A DNA stretch of 64,000 nucleotides from an uncultured Alphaproteobacteria bacterium. Its GTDB lineage: Bacteria > Pseudomonadota > Alphaproteobacteria > Rs-D84. Positions within the stretch are counted from its first letter, which is position 1. Every line of letters starts with the position of its first letter. Positions 51,307 to 60,617 of this stretch are shown piece by piece. Where the stretch lies: positions 1-64,000 of the forward strand of contig CAMHTQ010000002.1 in the NCBI GenBank assembly GCA_946188105.1, in the 5' to 3' direction. The notes beneath the pieces are model-generated. The model made no database searches and was not told the DNA's origin. It was given only the letters and a program-made list of their open reading frames with translations. The translations under genes were made by a program, and so were the position numbers.

Positions 51307-51522
51307 ATGCAAACAATCGGAATTCGGTTAGTGCGTTGCTATCAATCATGTATATCTCCATTTATTGGTGGCCGTTGTGCGTGCAGATTTATTCCCACAT
51401 GCAGCGAATATACGGCAACCGCAATTGAAAAATACGGCTTTTTTCGCGGGGTTTGGATGGGAATGCACAGAATTGCCCGTTGTCGCCCAGGTGGTGGATG
51501 CGGATATGACCCGGTGCCTTGA
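51307..51522 (+). CDS. yidD: Membrane protein insertion efficiency factor YidD
   Basis: [64 protein letters not shown]. Confidence 0.97.
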   Translation: MQTIGIRLVRCYQSCISPFIGGRCACRFIPTCSEYTATAIEKYGFFRGVWMGMHRIARCRPGGGCGYDPVP

Positions 51523-51586
51523 CTTTTGGTGTGTTTATGGTAAAATTTTAATAAAAACGTATAATAAATTATAAAGGATTTGAAAA

Positions 51587-52030
51587 ATGTCATTTCGTGC
51601 AACCGTTGAATCTATGTCGAAAATCATGGATGATATGGGGATTACAGAACTTGATTTAGAACGTCAGTTTTTATTTGGCGTTTATCGTAAACACATTCAT
51701 TTATCCAAAGGAACAACTGTGGCTATGCCATCTTTCCCTGTGGATACCAGTATAAAAAATGCGTCAACTGGTGCAAATGGTGTCGCCAAGGAATATAAAA
51801 ACGCATTAAAATCACCAATGGTTGGTGTTGTATATTTGGCAACTGAACCTGGGGCAAAACCATTCGTCAAAGTGGGTGATACCGTTCATGCCGGTGATAC
51901 AGTCGCATTGGTCGAGGCAATGAAAACATTTAATCCGATTAAGGCAACGTCCGATGGTGTTGTCAAAGAAATTTTGGTTACCGATGCCCAGGCTGTTGAA
52001 TTTGATCAACCATTGATTGTTATCGAGTAA
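51587..52030 (+). CDS. accB: Acetyl-CoA carboxylase biotin carboxyl carrier protein
   Basis: C-terminal biotinyl domain with VEAMKTFNPI. Confidence 0.95.
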   Translation: MSFRATVESMSKIMDDMGITELDLERQFLFGVYRKHIHLSKGTTVAMPSFPVDTSIKNASTGANGVAKEYKNALKSPMVGVVYLATEPGAKPFVKVGDTVHAGDTVALVEAMKTFNPIKATSDGVVKEILVTDAQAVEFDQPLIVIE

Positions 52031-52035
52031 TTATT

Positions 52036-53430
52036 ATGTCTCAAATTAAAAAAGTTTTAATTGCAAATCGTGGTGAAATTGCACTGCGTATTATTCGTGC
52101 ATGTCGTGATATGGGCATTCGTACGGTTGCGGTATATTCTACGGCTGACCGTAATGCGATGCACACACAATTGGCAGACGAAAGTGTTTGTATCGGACCG
52201 GCTCCATCTCGTGATTCTTACCTTAATGAATCTGCGATTTTGACGGCTGCATTATTAACAAATTCTGATGCAATTCATCCGGGCTATGGATTTTTATCTG
52301 AAAATGCAGGATTCGCGCGCAAGGTTGAATCCCATGGTATGATTTGGATTGGACCCAGCCCAGATATGATTGTTCGTATGGGTGACAAGGTTAATGCGAA
52401 AAAGACCGCAATTGCATGTGGGTTACCAGTTGTGCCGGGTTCTGACGGTGCGGTAAAAACATTGGACGAGGCCAAGGCCTGTGCCGAAAAAATCGGATAT
52501 CCTGTTATGTTAAAGGCGGCATCTGGTGGTGGCGGTCGTGGTATTCGTGCGGTGATGCGTGCCGAAGATTTAGCCGAGGCATTCGCAACTACACGTGCCG
52601 AGGCAAAATCTGGATTCGGTGATGAAACATTATACATGGAAAAATTATTACTGCATCCACGTCACATAGAATTTCAAATTTTGGGTGATAAACATGGTAA
52701 TGTTGTTGTATTGGGCGAACGTGATTGTTCATTACAACGCAAAAACCAAAAGGTTATCGAAGAATGTCCGGCTGCTATATTATCACAAAAACAACGTGAT
52801 GATATGATAGAGGTTTGTAAAACCGCCGCTAAAAAAATGGGATATTTCAGCACTGGTACATTTGAATTTATGTACGAGGATGGAAAGTTCTATTTTCTGG
52901 AAACGAACACGCGTTTGCAAGTTGAACACCCTGTAACTGAAATGGTTTATGGAATCGATTTGGTGCGTGAACAAATTCGTATCGCATCTGGCGAACGTTT
53001 GGGATATTCCCAGGCAAATATCGTGCCACATGGTCACGCAATTGAATTCCGTATAAATGCCGAAGATCCTGAAAACTTTACACCAAACCCAGGAACAATA
53101 TCATTGTATGCACCGTCCGGTGGATTGGGTGTACGTGTGGATTCAGCAGCATATACTGGATATACAATTCCACCAACATACGATTCTATGATTGCGAAAT
53201 TGATTGTTCATAACACATCGCGTGCAACGTGCATTATGCGTGCAACACGTGCGCTGGAAGAATTTGTAATCGAGGGTGTAAAAACCACGATTCCACTTCA
53301 CAAAAAATTGTTAAACAATCGTGATTTCAGACAATTGAATTTTGATAATCATTGGTTGGAACAATATCTGTCGGCAGAACCCAAACCCGAAGATGAAATT
53401 GTCCCGACAGAAGAAAAAACAGAAGAGTAA
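52036..53430 (+). CDS. accC: Acetyl-CoA carboxylase biotin carboxylase subunit
   Basis: KVLIANRGEIALRIIRACRDMGI, KAASGGGGRGIRAV, EMNTRLQVEHPVTE-like ETNTRLQVEHPVTEMV. Confidence 0.97.
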   Translation: MSQIKKVLIANRGEIALRIIRACRDMGIRTVAVYSTADRNAMHTQLADESVCIGPAPSRDSYLNESAILTAALLTNSDAIHPGYGFLSENAGFARKVESHGMIWIGPSPDMIVRMGDKVNAKKTAIACGLPVVPGSDGAVKTLDEAKACAEKIGYPVMLKAASGGGGRGIRAVMRAEDLAEAFATTRAEAKSGFGDETLYMEKLLLHPRHIEFQILGDKHGNVVVLGERDCSLQRKNQKVIEECPAAILSQKQRDDMIEVCKTAAKKMGYFSTGTFEFMYEDGKFYFLETNTRLQVEHPVTEMVYGIDLVREQIRIASGERLGYSQANIVPHGHAIEFRINAEDPENFTPNPGTISLYAPSGGLGVRVDSAAYTGYTIPPTYDSMIAKLIVHNTSRATCIMRATRALEEFVIEGVKTTIPLHKKLLNNRDFRQLNFDNHWLEQYLSAEPKPEDEIVPTEEKTEE

Positions 53431-53437
53431 ATATAAT

Positions 53438-53471
53438 TCCGCAGAACCTTATAATTCTGCGGGATTTTTTT
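53438..53471 (+). terminator. Rho-independent terminator after accC
   Basis: TCCGCAGAA...TTCTGCGGGA-TTTTTTT. Confidence 0.85.
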
Positions 53472-53481
53472 ATGTGTATGC

Positions 53482-53509
53482 TTGACAATGTGTGGTTTTG
53501 TGGTATTTT
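53482..53509 (+). promoter_or_regulatory. Putative promoter upstream of 53531 ORF
   Basis: TTGACA-N16-TATTTT. Confidence 0.4.
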
Positions 53510-53530
53510 GGACATCAAAAGGGGTGTTAA

Positions 53531-53908
53531 ATGGCAGATTTGGTTACAGATATAATAAATAAAATCGAAAATGGCACATATAACACGGTATTGATTAAGG
53601 AAACAGCTCCTTGTGCTGTTCATGGTGATCAATGTGTTGTATTTCCAACATTTCCAGATGCAAGGTTTAAGGGGGCTTGTTTAATCAGATTAACAAGCGA
53701 CTTTCGTAAAGTCCCTTATTCTATTTTTATACGGGATAACAGCCCTCGTGGTCTTTATCATGGTATTGATGCAAAACATGTGCTGAAAAGCAGAATGTTA
53801 TTGGATGTTAATCCTAATGAATTGAGAGAAATTGATATAAACTTCCATGATTTACAACGTTTATGGAATGTAATTTCCGTAATAGAAAAAAATAAAAGAC
53901 AAAAATAA
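53531..53908 (+). CDS. Hypothetical protein (125 aa)
   Basis: ORF with own putative promoter, RBS (AAAGGGG) and terminator. Confidence 0.65.
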   Translation: MADLVTDIINKIENGTYNTVLIKETAPCAVHGDQCVVFPTFPDARFKGACLIRLTSDFRKVPYSIFIRDNSPRGLYHGIDAKHVLKSRMLLDVNPNELREIDINFHDLQRLWNVISVIEKNKRQK

Positions 53909-53936
53909 AAACACCGGCGAATGCCGGTATTTTTTT
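53906..53936 (+). terminator. Terminator after 53531 ORF
   Basis: ACCGGC-GAAT-GCCGGT-ATTTTTTT. Confidence 0.8.
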
Positions 53937-54000
53937 AACTAAAATCACAATGGTTTTTAACGGGCCCCGCAAAATTCCAAAAGAATTTTGTGGGTATTTG

Positions 54001-54657
54001 TTAGAAACCTTTTGGAGTTGCTAATTTGATGTTGGATACTTTTTTATTCAAAGCATTAACAACTTCGTCAGTAATATCCAAAGCACCAGCATCTGCACCT
54101 GTTTTTGCAATACGGCCATCAATTACCAAAGACAAATTCTTTTTAGCAATGATGCCATCAATCACAGGATCCAGGTGTTTCTTTTGCAATTCTTCCAATG
54201 CTTTTTGAGAAGATTCAGCAATACTTTGTGCGCGTTCGTTCAAAGTGCGTTGCAAATTTGTAACACGTTTTTGATAATCGACAACACGACGTTGCAAAGC
54301 ATCTTGGGACAAAACATCTTGAGATTTTTCAATTTCTGATTTTTCTTTTTCCAATGCTTTTTGTTCTTTTGTTAATTCATCACGCAATTTCTTTTCATAG
54401 TTTTCGCGTTGATCTTGGATGCTTTTAAAAGATACAGCATTAGCAGTAACTTTGTCCATGTTGATAACAGCAATACGCATTTCAGCACCAGACATTGCTT
54501 TATCAGAAACCTCGGCAATTGCTTCGTCAACTGTAACCTCGTGATGATGACCCGCAATAGCCCAAATGCCTAATGCAGCGACAACAATGACCACAGCAGC
54601 GATAATGCCAGATTTTTTATAGTTTTTAATGATAGTAATATCGTTTGTTTTTACCAT
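54001..54657 (-). CDS. OmpH/Skp-like periplasmic chaperone with N-terminal membrane anchor
   Basis: 'MRIAVINMDKVTANAVSFKSIQDQRENYEKKL...' coiled coil and 'DPVIDGIIAKKNLSLVIDGRI' typical of Skp/OmpH; N-terminal TM. Confidence 0.8.
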   Translation of the reverse strand: MVKTNDITIIKNYKKSGIIAAVVIVVAALGIWAIAGHHHEVTVDEAIAEVSDKAMSGAEMRIAVINMDKVTANAVSFKSIQDQRENYEKKLRDELTKEQKALEKEKSEIEKSQDVLSQDALQRRVVDYQKRVTNLQRTLNERAQSIAESSQKALEELQKKHLDPVIDGIIAKKNLSLVIDGRIAKTGADAGALDITDEVVNALNKKVSNIKLATPKGF

Positions 54658-54760
54658 TTTAACCTTCCTTTTGTTGTTTTGTTCGTGCCTAGTATAGCAA
54701 TAAAAAATATAAAATAAAAGAGAAATATTGAAAAAAATTATGGGTAAAAATATGTTGTAT

Positions 54761-55432
54761 TTAACGTGCCGGTGCAATACGAATTTCGATTCTGCGATTT
54801 GTCAATCTGCCAATGCTATCTTGGGAGGCAATAGGACGGGCGCTGCCACGTCCAACGATAAACATACGACTGGGTTTTATTTCCTTGCGTGATAAAAATA
54901 CACCAACACGTTCTGCCATATCCAAAGACATTGCCTTGGCGGCATTTGTATCACGCATTGCATCAGTGTATCCTGCGATTTCTAAATATGTTGAATCGTA
55001 TTTGCGTAAAATTCTGGCAACAGTATTTAATATACCTTCGCCATTTTCAGAAATATCTGCGATGTCTGGACGCATAATCGCATTACGCACCAAAATCACA
55101 ACAACATCCGAACCTGCACGTTCCACAGAAACACCCGATGTTCGTAATGCATCATATAAATCATTTTCTAAACGAGCCATATATGCAACACTGACCATAT
55201 TGTCATTTGCAACCTTGTCGCCATATTCTAATTTTGCAGAATTATTAGCAGTTGTATCTAATAATTTTCCACCTTTGCCCAAATATACGGGACGTTTGGC
55301 AATTTTAGAAGTTTCTGTCATATCCATAAAACTAGCATCGTTCAGATAATATTTCCATGTGTCACGTTCCGGACTGGTGTAATGCATACATCCAGCTAGC
55401 AATAAACATACAAGAAACAATTTTATTTTCAT
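54761..55432 (-). CDS. OmpA-domain lipoprotein
   Basis: Lipobox LAGC; C-terminal OmpA-like 'YLEIAGYTDAMRDTNAAKAMSLDMAERVGVFL...RLTNRRIEIRI'. Confidence 0.85.
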   Translation of the reverse strand: MKIKLFLVCLLLAGCMHYTSPERDTWKYYLNDASFMDMTETSKIAKRPVYLGKGGKLLDTTANNSAKLEYGDKVANDNMVSVAYMARLENDLYDALRTSGVSVERAGSDVVVILVRNAIMRPDIADISENGEGILNTVARILRKYDSTYLEIAGYTDAMRDTNAAKAMSLDMAERVGVFLSRKEIKPSRMFIVGRGSARPIASQDSIGRLTNRRIEIRIAPAR

Positions 55433-55891
55433 TTATCTTACAATAATAGATATGTAATTTCTTTGTCCGCTAACGCAACTTTCAGCACCAGCATTTGGTA
55501 TTTTATTTACAACCACAGATTCCGCCCAACTGATTCTTTTTGTTGCAAAATAAGAACAATCACTGTTGCTGATATTGGTAAGGTTAAAGGCAAATGTTTG
55601 ACCATCAATTCCCGCAGTAATAGACCAATCTTCGCCACCAATTGGTGCAGACGATTTTGTCATTGCCCCAGATTTGATTAAATAATCTATGGATACACCG
55701 GTGTAATCGCCACCTGTTTCCAACAATGTTTTTGTATCGCGTGCAATTTGTTCCATTTCAGACAATGCAAAATTACGAATTTGATTTGTGCGTAACATAG
55801 CAAATGTTTTATATGCCGCAGCAGTCATTATCAATCCAATTGTCAACACACCCAGCATTTCAATCAAAGAACGTCCATATTCTGCTTTCAT
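55433..55891 (-). CDS. Type IV prepilin-like protein
   Basis: N-terminal prepilin motif 'EYG|RSLIEMLGVLTIGLIMTAAAYK' with E5; start at MKAEYGRSL. Confidence 0.75.
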   Translation of the reverse strand: MKAEYGRSLIEMLGVLTIGLIMTAAAYKTFAMLRTNQIRNFALSEMEQIARDTKTLLETGGDYTGVSIDYLIKSGAMTKSSAPIGGEDWSITAGIDGQTFAFNLTNISNSDCSYFATKRISWAESVVVNKIPNAGAESCVSGQRNYISIIVR

Positions 55892-55910
55892 ACATTCTCT
55901 CCTTATATTT

Positions 55911-57446
55911 TTATTTTGAAACTTCAACAATTTCAGCACCCTCGAAAAGTCCCATTGCACTTGCCATCATTGGATCTTTTGCCAATTCTTGTTGTTGGTG
56001 TTCTGATGCAGTTGGAACATTACAAGATTCTGTGGAACGAACCAAATTCCATTTATGCCCAGTATATTTTTCTAACCAATCAGACAATTTTCTGGAAAAA
56101 TCTTTGTCATTACCACGATCAAAATAATTTAATTTTCCGTCTTGGATTTCGCATACTTCTACATTTTCAGAAAAATACGAGAATAACAAAATTTGTTTGT
56201 CTGATTGCATTGCCTTGGCCAATTCATCAGCGGTCGCAATGGTTTTTGTTTGTGGGGTGGTTTGTTCTGCGGGTTTAACAATTGGTTGAGCCGCAGGTTG
56301 CACAGTATTGTTTTTTAATATATCAGGAATAGATGGCATATCGGCAATATGCATCATACGAACAACCAACATATCAAAACATTGTTTTTGATTCCCAGAC
56401 ATCTGCATTTCAGAAACAGCCGCAACCATAACCTGCCAAATTCTGGATAAAGTGTTCAAAGATATGCGGGCATCAATCTTTTTAATTCTTTCACGTTGAT
56501 CTGCGGTATATGGCGAATTAGATCCGTCACCACTGTTCACAGATTGGTGCATACGTGTTGCCCAATGTGTCCATTCCATCATATCAGACAATAACATTGT
56601 TAAATCGGCACCATTTGTATAGATGGAATCAATCATATCTAATGCCTTGGCTGTATCACCAGATAAAATAACATCCATAAAGTCCACAACAACATTACGA
56701 TCGGCACGTTTTAACATGCTCATAACCGCCTGTTCATCAACATGACCGCCTGTTTGTGCAATTGCCTGATCCAACAAAGATAATCCATCACGAACAGAAC
56801 CGTCTGCGGCACGTGCCAATAATTCATTTGCAGCATCAGACAAATCAATTTTTTCCTGATTTGCAATCCATGCAAAATGACTTTTTAATGTGTCAACTGG
56901 AACACGAACCAAATCAAATCTTTGGCATCTGGATAAAATAGTAACAGGAACCCTGCGAATTTCGGTTGTTGCTAAAATAAATATAACATGTGCAGGTGGT
57001 TCTTCTAATGTTTTCAGCAACGCATTAAATGCGGCCGTAGATAACATATGAACTTCGTCGATGATATAAACTTTGTAACGACCATTTGTTGGACGGTATT
57101 GTGCCGCATCCAAAATATCACGAATGTTATCAACCCCGGTATGTGATGCAGCATCGATTTCCATAACATCAATATGTTGACCTGCGGCAATTGCACGACA
57201 ATTTTCACAAACCCCACAAGGTGTTGCGGTTGGGCCGTCAGATGACAGGCAATTTAATGCCTTGGCCAAAATACGTGCCGTACTGGTTTTACCAGTTCCG
57301 CGAATTCCGGTAAAAATATATGCGTGTGCAATGCGTCCGGTGTTAATAGCCGTTGTTAATGTTTTTACTAAAACATCCTGTCCAATCAAAGAGTTAAAAT
57401 CTTGACTACGATATTTGCGTGCCAATACTGTATAAGTGTTGTCCAT
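55911..57446 (-). CDS. dnaX: DNA polymerase III subunit gamma/tau
   Basis: YRSQDFNSLIGQDVLVKTL, FTGIRGTGKTSTARILAKALNC, DEVHMLSTAAFNALLKTLEEPP. Confidence 0.96.
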   Translation of the reverse strand: MDNTYTVLARKYRSQDFNSLIGQDVLVKTLTTAINTGRIAHAYIFTGIRGTGKTSTARILAKALNCLSSDGPTATPCGVCENCRAIAAGQHIDVMEIDAASHTGVDNIRDILDAAQYRPTNGRYKVYIIDEVHMLSTAAFNALLKTLEEPPAHVIFILATTEIRRVPVTILSRCQRFDLVRVPVDTLKSHFAWIANQEKIDLSDAANELLARAADGSVRDGLSLLDQAIAQTGGHVDEQAVMSMLKRADRNVVVDFMDVILSGDTAKALDMIDSIYTNGADLTMLLSDMMEWTHWATRMHQSVNSGDGSNSPYTADQRERIKKIDARISLNTLSRIWQVMVAAVSEMQMSGNQKQCFDMLVVRMMHIADMPSIPDILKNNTVQPAAQPIVKPAEQTTPQTKTIATADELAKAMQSDKQILLFSYFSENVEVCEIQDGKLNYFDRGNDKDFSRKLSDWLEKYTGHKWNLVRSTESCNVPTASEHQQQELAKDPMMASAMGLFEGAEIVEVSK

Positions 57447-57511
57447 AATAATACTTTCCTTTGGCAAAAAGAATACCAAACAAAAGGAAAATTTCAACAA
57501 ATAAAATAGTT

Positions 57512-57850
57512 TTAATTCAGATTTGTGATAAAGTCAGGAAAGCCCATGTCTTCATCGCTATCTGTCTTGATTGCAGAATCAGATTCAGCATTTTTTTCTT
57601 CGGCAGCAACTTCGGCCTCGGCCTCGGCCACAGCAGCGGCCTTTTCCTTGGTGTCACGAATAGAATCAATTTTTTCTTGTTCTGCATTTGTCATACGCAC
57701 GCAATGTTCTGCGGCCTGTAACAAACGTTCGCGTTCAATTTCATCATTTGTAACACGTGCCTGGTCAATCAGTTGTTTACGTTTAACACGCCACTTGTGG
57801 CAACGTTGAATCATCAATCCAACAGAAGACTGGTTTTTTTTATTTTGCAT
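57512..57850 (-). CDS. Small basic/coiled-coil protein (possibly DUF4167-related)
   Basis: 'KWRVKRKQLIDQARVTNDEIERERLLQAAEHCVRM' weakly recalls DUF4167; acidic tail. Confidence 0.5.
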   Translation of the reverse strand: MQNKKNQSSVGLMIQRCHKWRVKRKQLIDQARVTNDEIERERLLQAAEHCVRMTNAEQEKIDSIRDTKEKAAAVAEAEAEVAAEEKNAESDSAIKTDSDEDMGFPDFITNLN

Positions 57851-57993
57851 ATTTTTTCTTTATTTTTTTAATCAAAACACATGGCTGTCGTTTATCAAAA
57901 TCAGCCAAACCGATAAACAATATAAATCATCTTAAAACTGATTGCAATATCTTTTTTCTATTGCTAAGCTATTTACATATAAAGAGAGAATAA

Positions 57994-59355
57994 TTGTTCA
58001 AGGAACGGGGGAACTTTTTATTACAAGCATTACTAGCAATATCATTGCTATTTGTTTTTATACCCGTATTAACAAAACGACTGGTTGTGAACGACACAGA
58101 TTCTAAAATGTATTCTGCGGTGCATCAAATTGATATGGCACAAACAGCATCTCGTATTTTTATTCGTGAAAATGTTGATGCATTGCCTTATGGAAAAACA
58201 ACAATACGCGGTAATGATTTTGCAGATGTTTTGGAACCATACGGATTACCATTGGGATATGTCCCAAAAACCGCATTTAACCAAGATATATATTTAATCG
58301 TAGACAAGGATGAAACGGGTGTTGGTGGCACATTGTTTGTCGAAGGTGGCAAATTAACTGATGTCCAAATTGCCGAAATGATTCGCAGAATTGGATTTTA
58401 TGCCGGTCGTACCGAGGCGGGTTTGGCAATTGGTGTTCCGTTAAATACATTGTATCAAGACGTGGTTCGTCGTAATGAAACAGATATAAACGATTCTATG
58501 TTTTTAACAGATTTGGATATGAATAAATTTAACATAGAAAGTACAGACAGTGTCCTAGGACATAATTTGGTTTCTAAAACTGCGGACTTTGACACATTGT
58601 CGATTGTTGGAAATGAAACAGAAAGAAATTCTAAAAATAAAATCAAAGTATTAAATTCTAACAGAAGTATTTTTCAATCAAAATCAGGTGGTTCTGCATT
58701 GGCTTTGACACGTGGTTCGTTAAAGGCGAAAAATGTTTTTGGAAAAACAATTGCCCAGTATGGTTCTACGGGGCTTTTTGAATCTGATTCTGCATCGGTA
58801 TACTCGTTTGATATGACGGCAGGTCGTACAGGATTTAGTGGGCCTGTGACATGGGATGTTCGTGGAAATATAGAAACAGAACATATCGCATTGGGTGTCG
58901 AAAGATTAGAGGTCGGTTCATATCTGAACGTCAGCAGTGGTCAAGATGTGTATGTGTCCAGTGCATCTGGTGATTTATCTTATAACACATCCAGTGGAAT
59001 TTCTGTTGGTTCTTTGACTGCATCGCATATAACATTGCGTGACCAAACGTCCAAGGCATTAAATGCTGGCGAAAGTGGTGCTGTGATTATCGATATTCGT
59101 CCGGCCAGTACAACCGTATTACCAGATGTCCAAGTTGCAGGCCTGAACAACGATGGTTTTGCAATATTAAAAAATCCAAAGAAAGACGATGGCGACACAA
59201 TGACCTGTCGCGAGGTTATAGCACAATTGGGTGAAACATATAACACTAATTCTTTGGCACAACACATAGTATGCGAATATTTATTCTGGGAAAGATTGGA
59301 ACAAAGAATAAACGCGAAACAATGTTTAATGGCAGGTGGCAGTGACTGTATCTAA
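57994..59355 (+). CDS. Long prepilin-like protein A (TTG start, lacks E5)
   Basis: 'KERG|NFLLQALLAISLLFVFIPVLTKRL' N-terminus; 453 aa; GAGAG before TTG; C-terminal Cys pairs. Confidence 0.7.
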   Translation: MFKERGNFLLQALLAISLLFVFIPVLTKRLVVNDTDSKMYSAVHQIDMAQTASRIFIRENVDALPYGKTTIRGNDFADVLEPYGLPLGYVPKTAFNQDIYLIVDKDETGVGGTLFVEGGKLTDVQIAEMIRRIGFYAGRTEAGLAIGVPLNTLYQDVVRRNETDINDSMFLTDLDMNKFNIESTDSVLGHNLVSKTADFDTLSIVGNETERNSKNKIKVLNSNRSIFQSKSGGSALALTRGSLKAKNVFGKTIAQYGSTGLFESDSASVYSFDMTAGRTGFSGPVTWDVRGNIETEHIALGVERLEVGSYLNVSSGQDVYVSSASGDLSYNTSSGISVGSLTASHITLRDQTSKALNAGESGAVIIDIRPASTTVLPDVQVAGLNNDGFAILKNPKKDDGDTMTCREVIAQLGETYNTNSLAQHIVCEYLFWERLEQRINAKQCLMAGGSDCI

Positions 59356-60616
59356 AACGAAAATTTTTGATAATACATCGCGTGGTGCTTCGCTGATAGA
59401 GGTTATCTTGGCGTTGGCGATTGTCGCTGTGGCAACACCATTTATGTATAAACAAATGCAAAACACATACAGTGATATTGAAAATGTCACTGTGGCACAA
59501 AACATTGTTGATATCCAAGACAGTGCATTAAATTTTGTTCGTTTGAACCAAGAAAATTGGCCTGACGAGGCAGAAATACATTTAACAGAACAAGAATTAC
59601 AAGAAATATCTCCATATGTAATGGGTGGAATTATTGATAAACGTAAATATCGTGGAACATCGATAACTGATATATATTTGGCATTTGATTTATCTGATTC
59701 TTTGGTCAGAACGAATCAAATTGCAAAACAAATCGGCACAGATGCCGCGGTTGTCGATGAAAATGGTGTGGCATACGGCAGTTCCTGGGCCGTATCCAGT
59801 CCAGATTTTAAACCTGGGTATTTGATATATAAAATTTCACATAATTTCGCAACCCAAGACAGAACGAATTTCTTGCATCGTGGGGCATCTGATACTGCGG
59901 CTGTAAAACAAAAAAATTCTAAAAACAAAAAGACAACATCTGATTCTGATACAGAAAAAAATGCAGCATTGGAAAATTTAAATGCTATGTTGCGTAATTT
60001 AAATATGGGCGGCAAAGATTTATTAAATGTTGGAACATTGGATGCAGAAAATGTAAGTGTAAAAAACATAAATGCCACATTTGTAAAAGCCCAAGATGTT
60101 GATGCGGATGCTGTGTATTTTTCATCTGGTGCAAATTTACAGGGTAATGATGCTATAATTGATACAATACGTGCATTGGGCGATATCAGTGGATTTCGCA
60201 GTATTACCGCCAACAATTTAAACGGAAATAATTTCAGTAATTCAGGTGCAATTATTGCTGACCGTGCAACAATAAAACGTTCGGTCAGAATTGGAAATTT
60301 ATTCAAATTACGTTCGTCCAGCAACAGAACAATCAGTGCATTTACCGCTATATCATCAAACACAGTTTCGACACCTTATGTTTCTGCGACAGATATGGTG
60401 TTTTATGGTGATTTTGGGTTAACGGTTTCTGGTGAATTATTGATGTCACAAATTGCACCAATAAAAATTGGCAGTTGGACATTCCCATCCAGTCAAATGC
60501 CAAAATTTTCTGAATTTAAATTAGGACGTGCCAAGATAAACGAAACCCCAGATAAATCTGAATTTGATGCAATTATGTCATCAGATTGGCAAATAAAAGA
60601 AAGTGTGGAACACTAG
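59336..60616 (+). CDS. Long prepilin-like protein B (GTG start)
   Basis: 'SRG|ASLIEVILALAIVAVATPFMYKQM' canonical prepilin N-terminus with E5; overlaps gene A. Confidence 0.78.
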   Translation: MAVTVSKTKIFDNTSRGASLIEVILALAIVAVATPFMYKQMQNTYSDIENVTVAQNIVDIQDSALNFVRLNQENWPDEAEIHLTEQELQEISPYVMGGIIDKRKYRGTSITDIYLAFDLSDSLVRTNQIAKQIGTDAAVVDENGVAYGSSWAVSSPDFKPGYLIYKISHNFATQDRTNFLHRGASDTAAVKQKNSKNKKTTSDSDTEKNAALENLNAMLRNLNMGGKDLLNVGTLDAENVSVKNINATFVKAQDVDADAVYFSSGANLQGNDAIIDTIRALGDISGFRSITANNLNGNNFSNSGAIIADRATIKRSVRIGNLFKLRSSSNRTISAFTAISSNTVSTPYVSATDMVFYGDFGLTVSGELLMSQIAPIKIGSWTFPSSQMPKFSEFKLGRAKINETPDKSEFDAIMSSDWQIKESVEH

Positions 60617-60617
60617 G

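Noticed and set aside
53966-53994. CCCGCAAAATTC-CAAAA-GAATTTTGTGGG as a terminator for the Skp-like gene
   Set aside because: Strong hairpin but no immediate T tract on the minus strand; left uncalled as a terminator.
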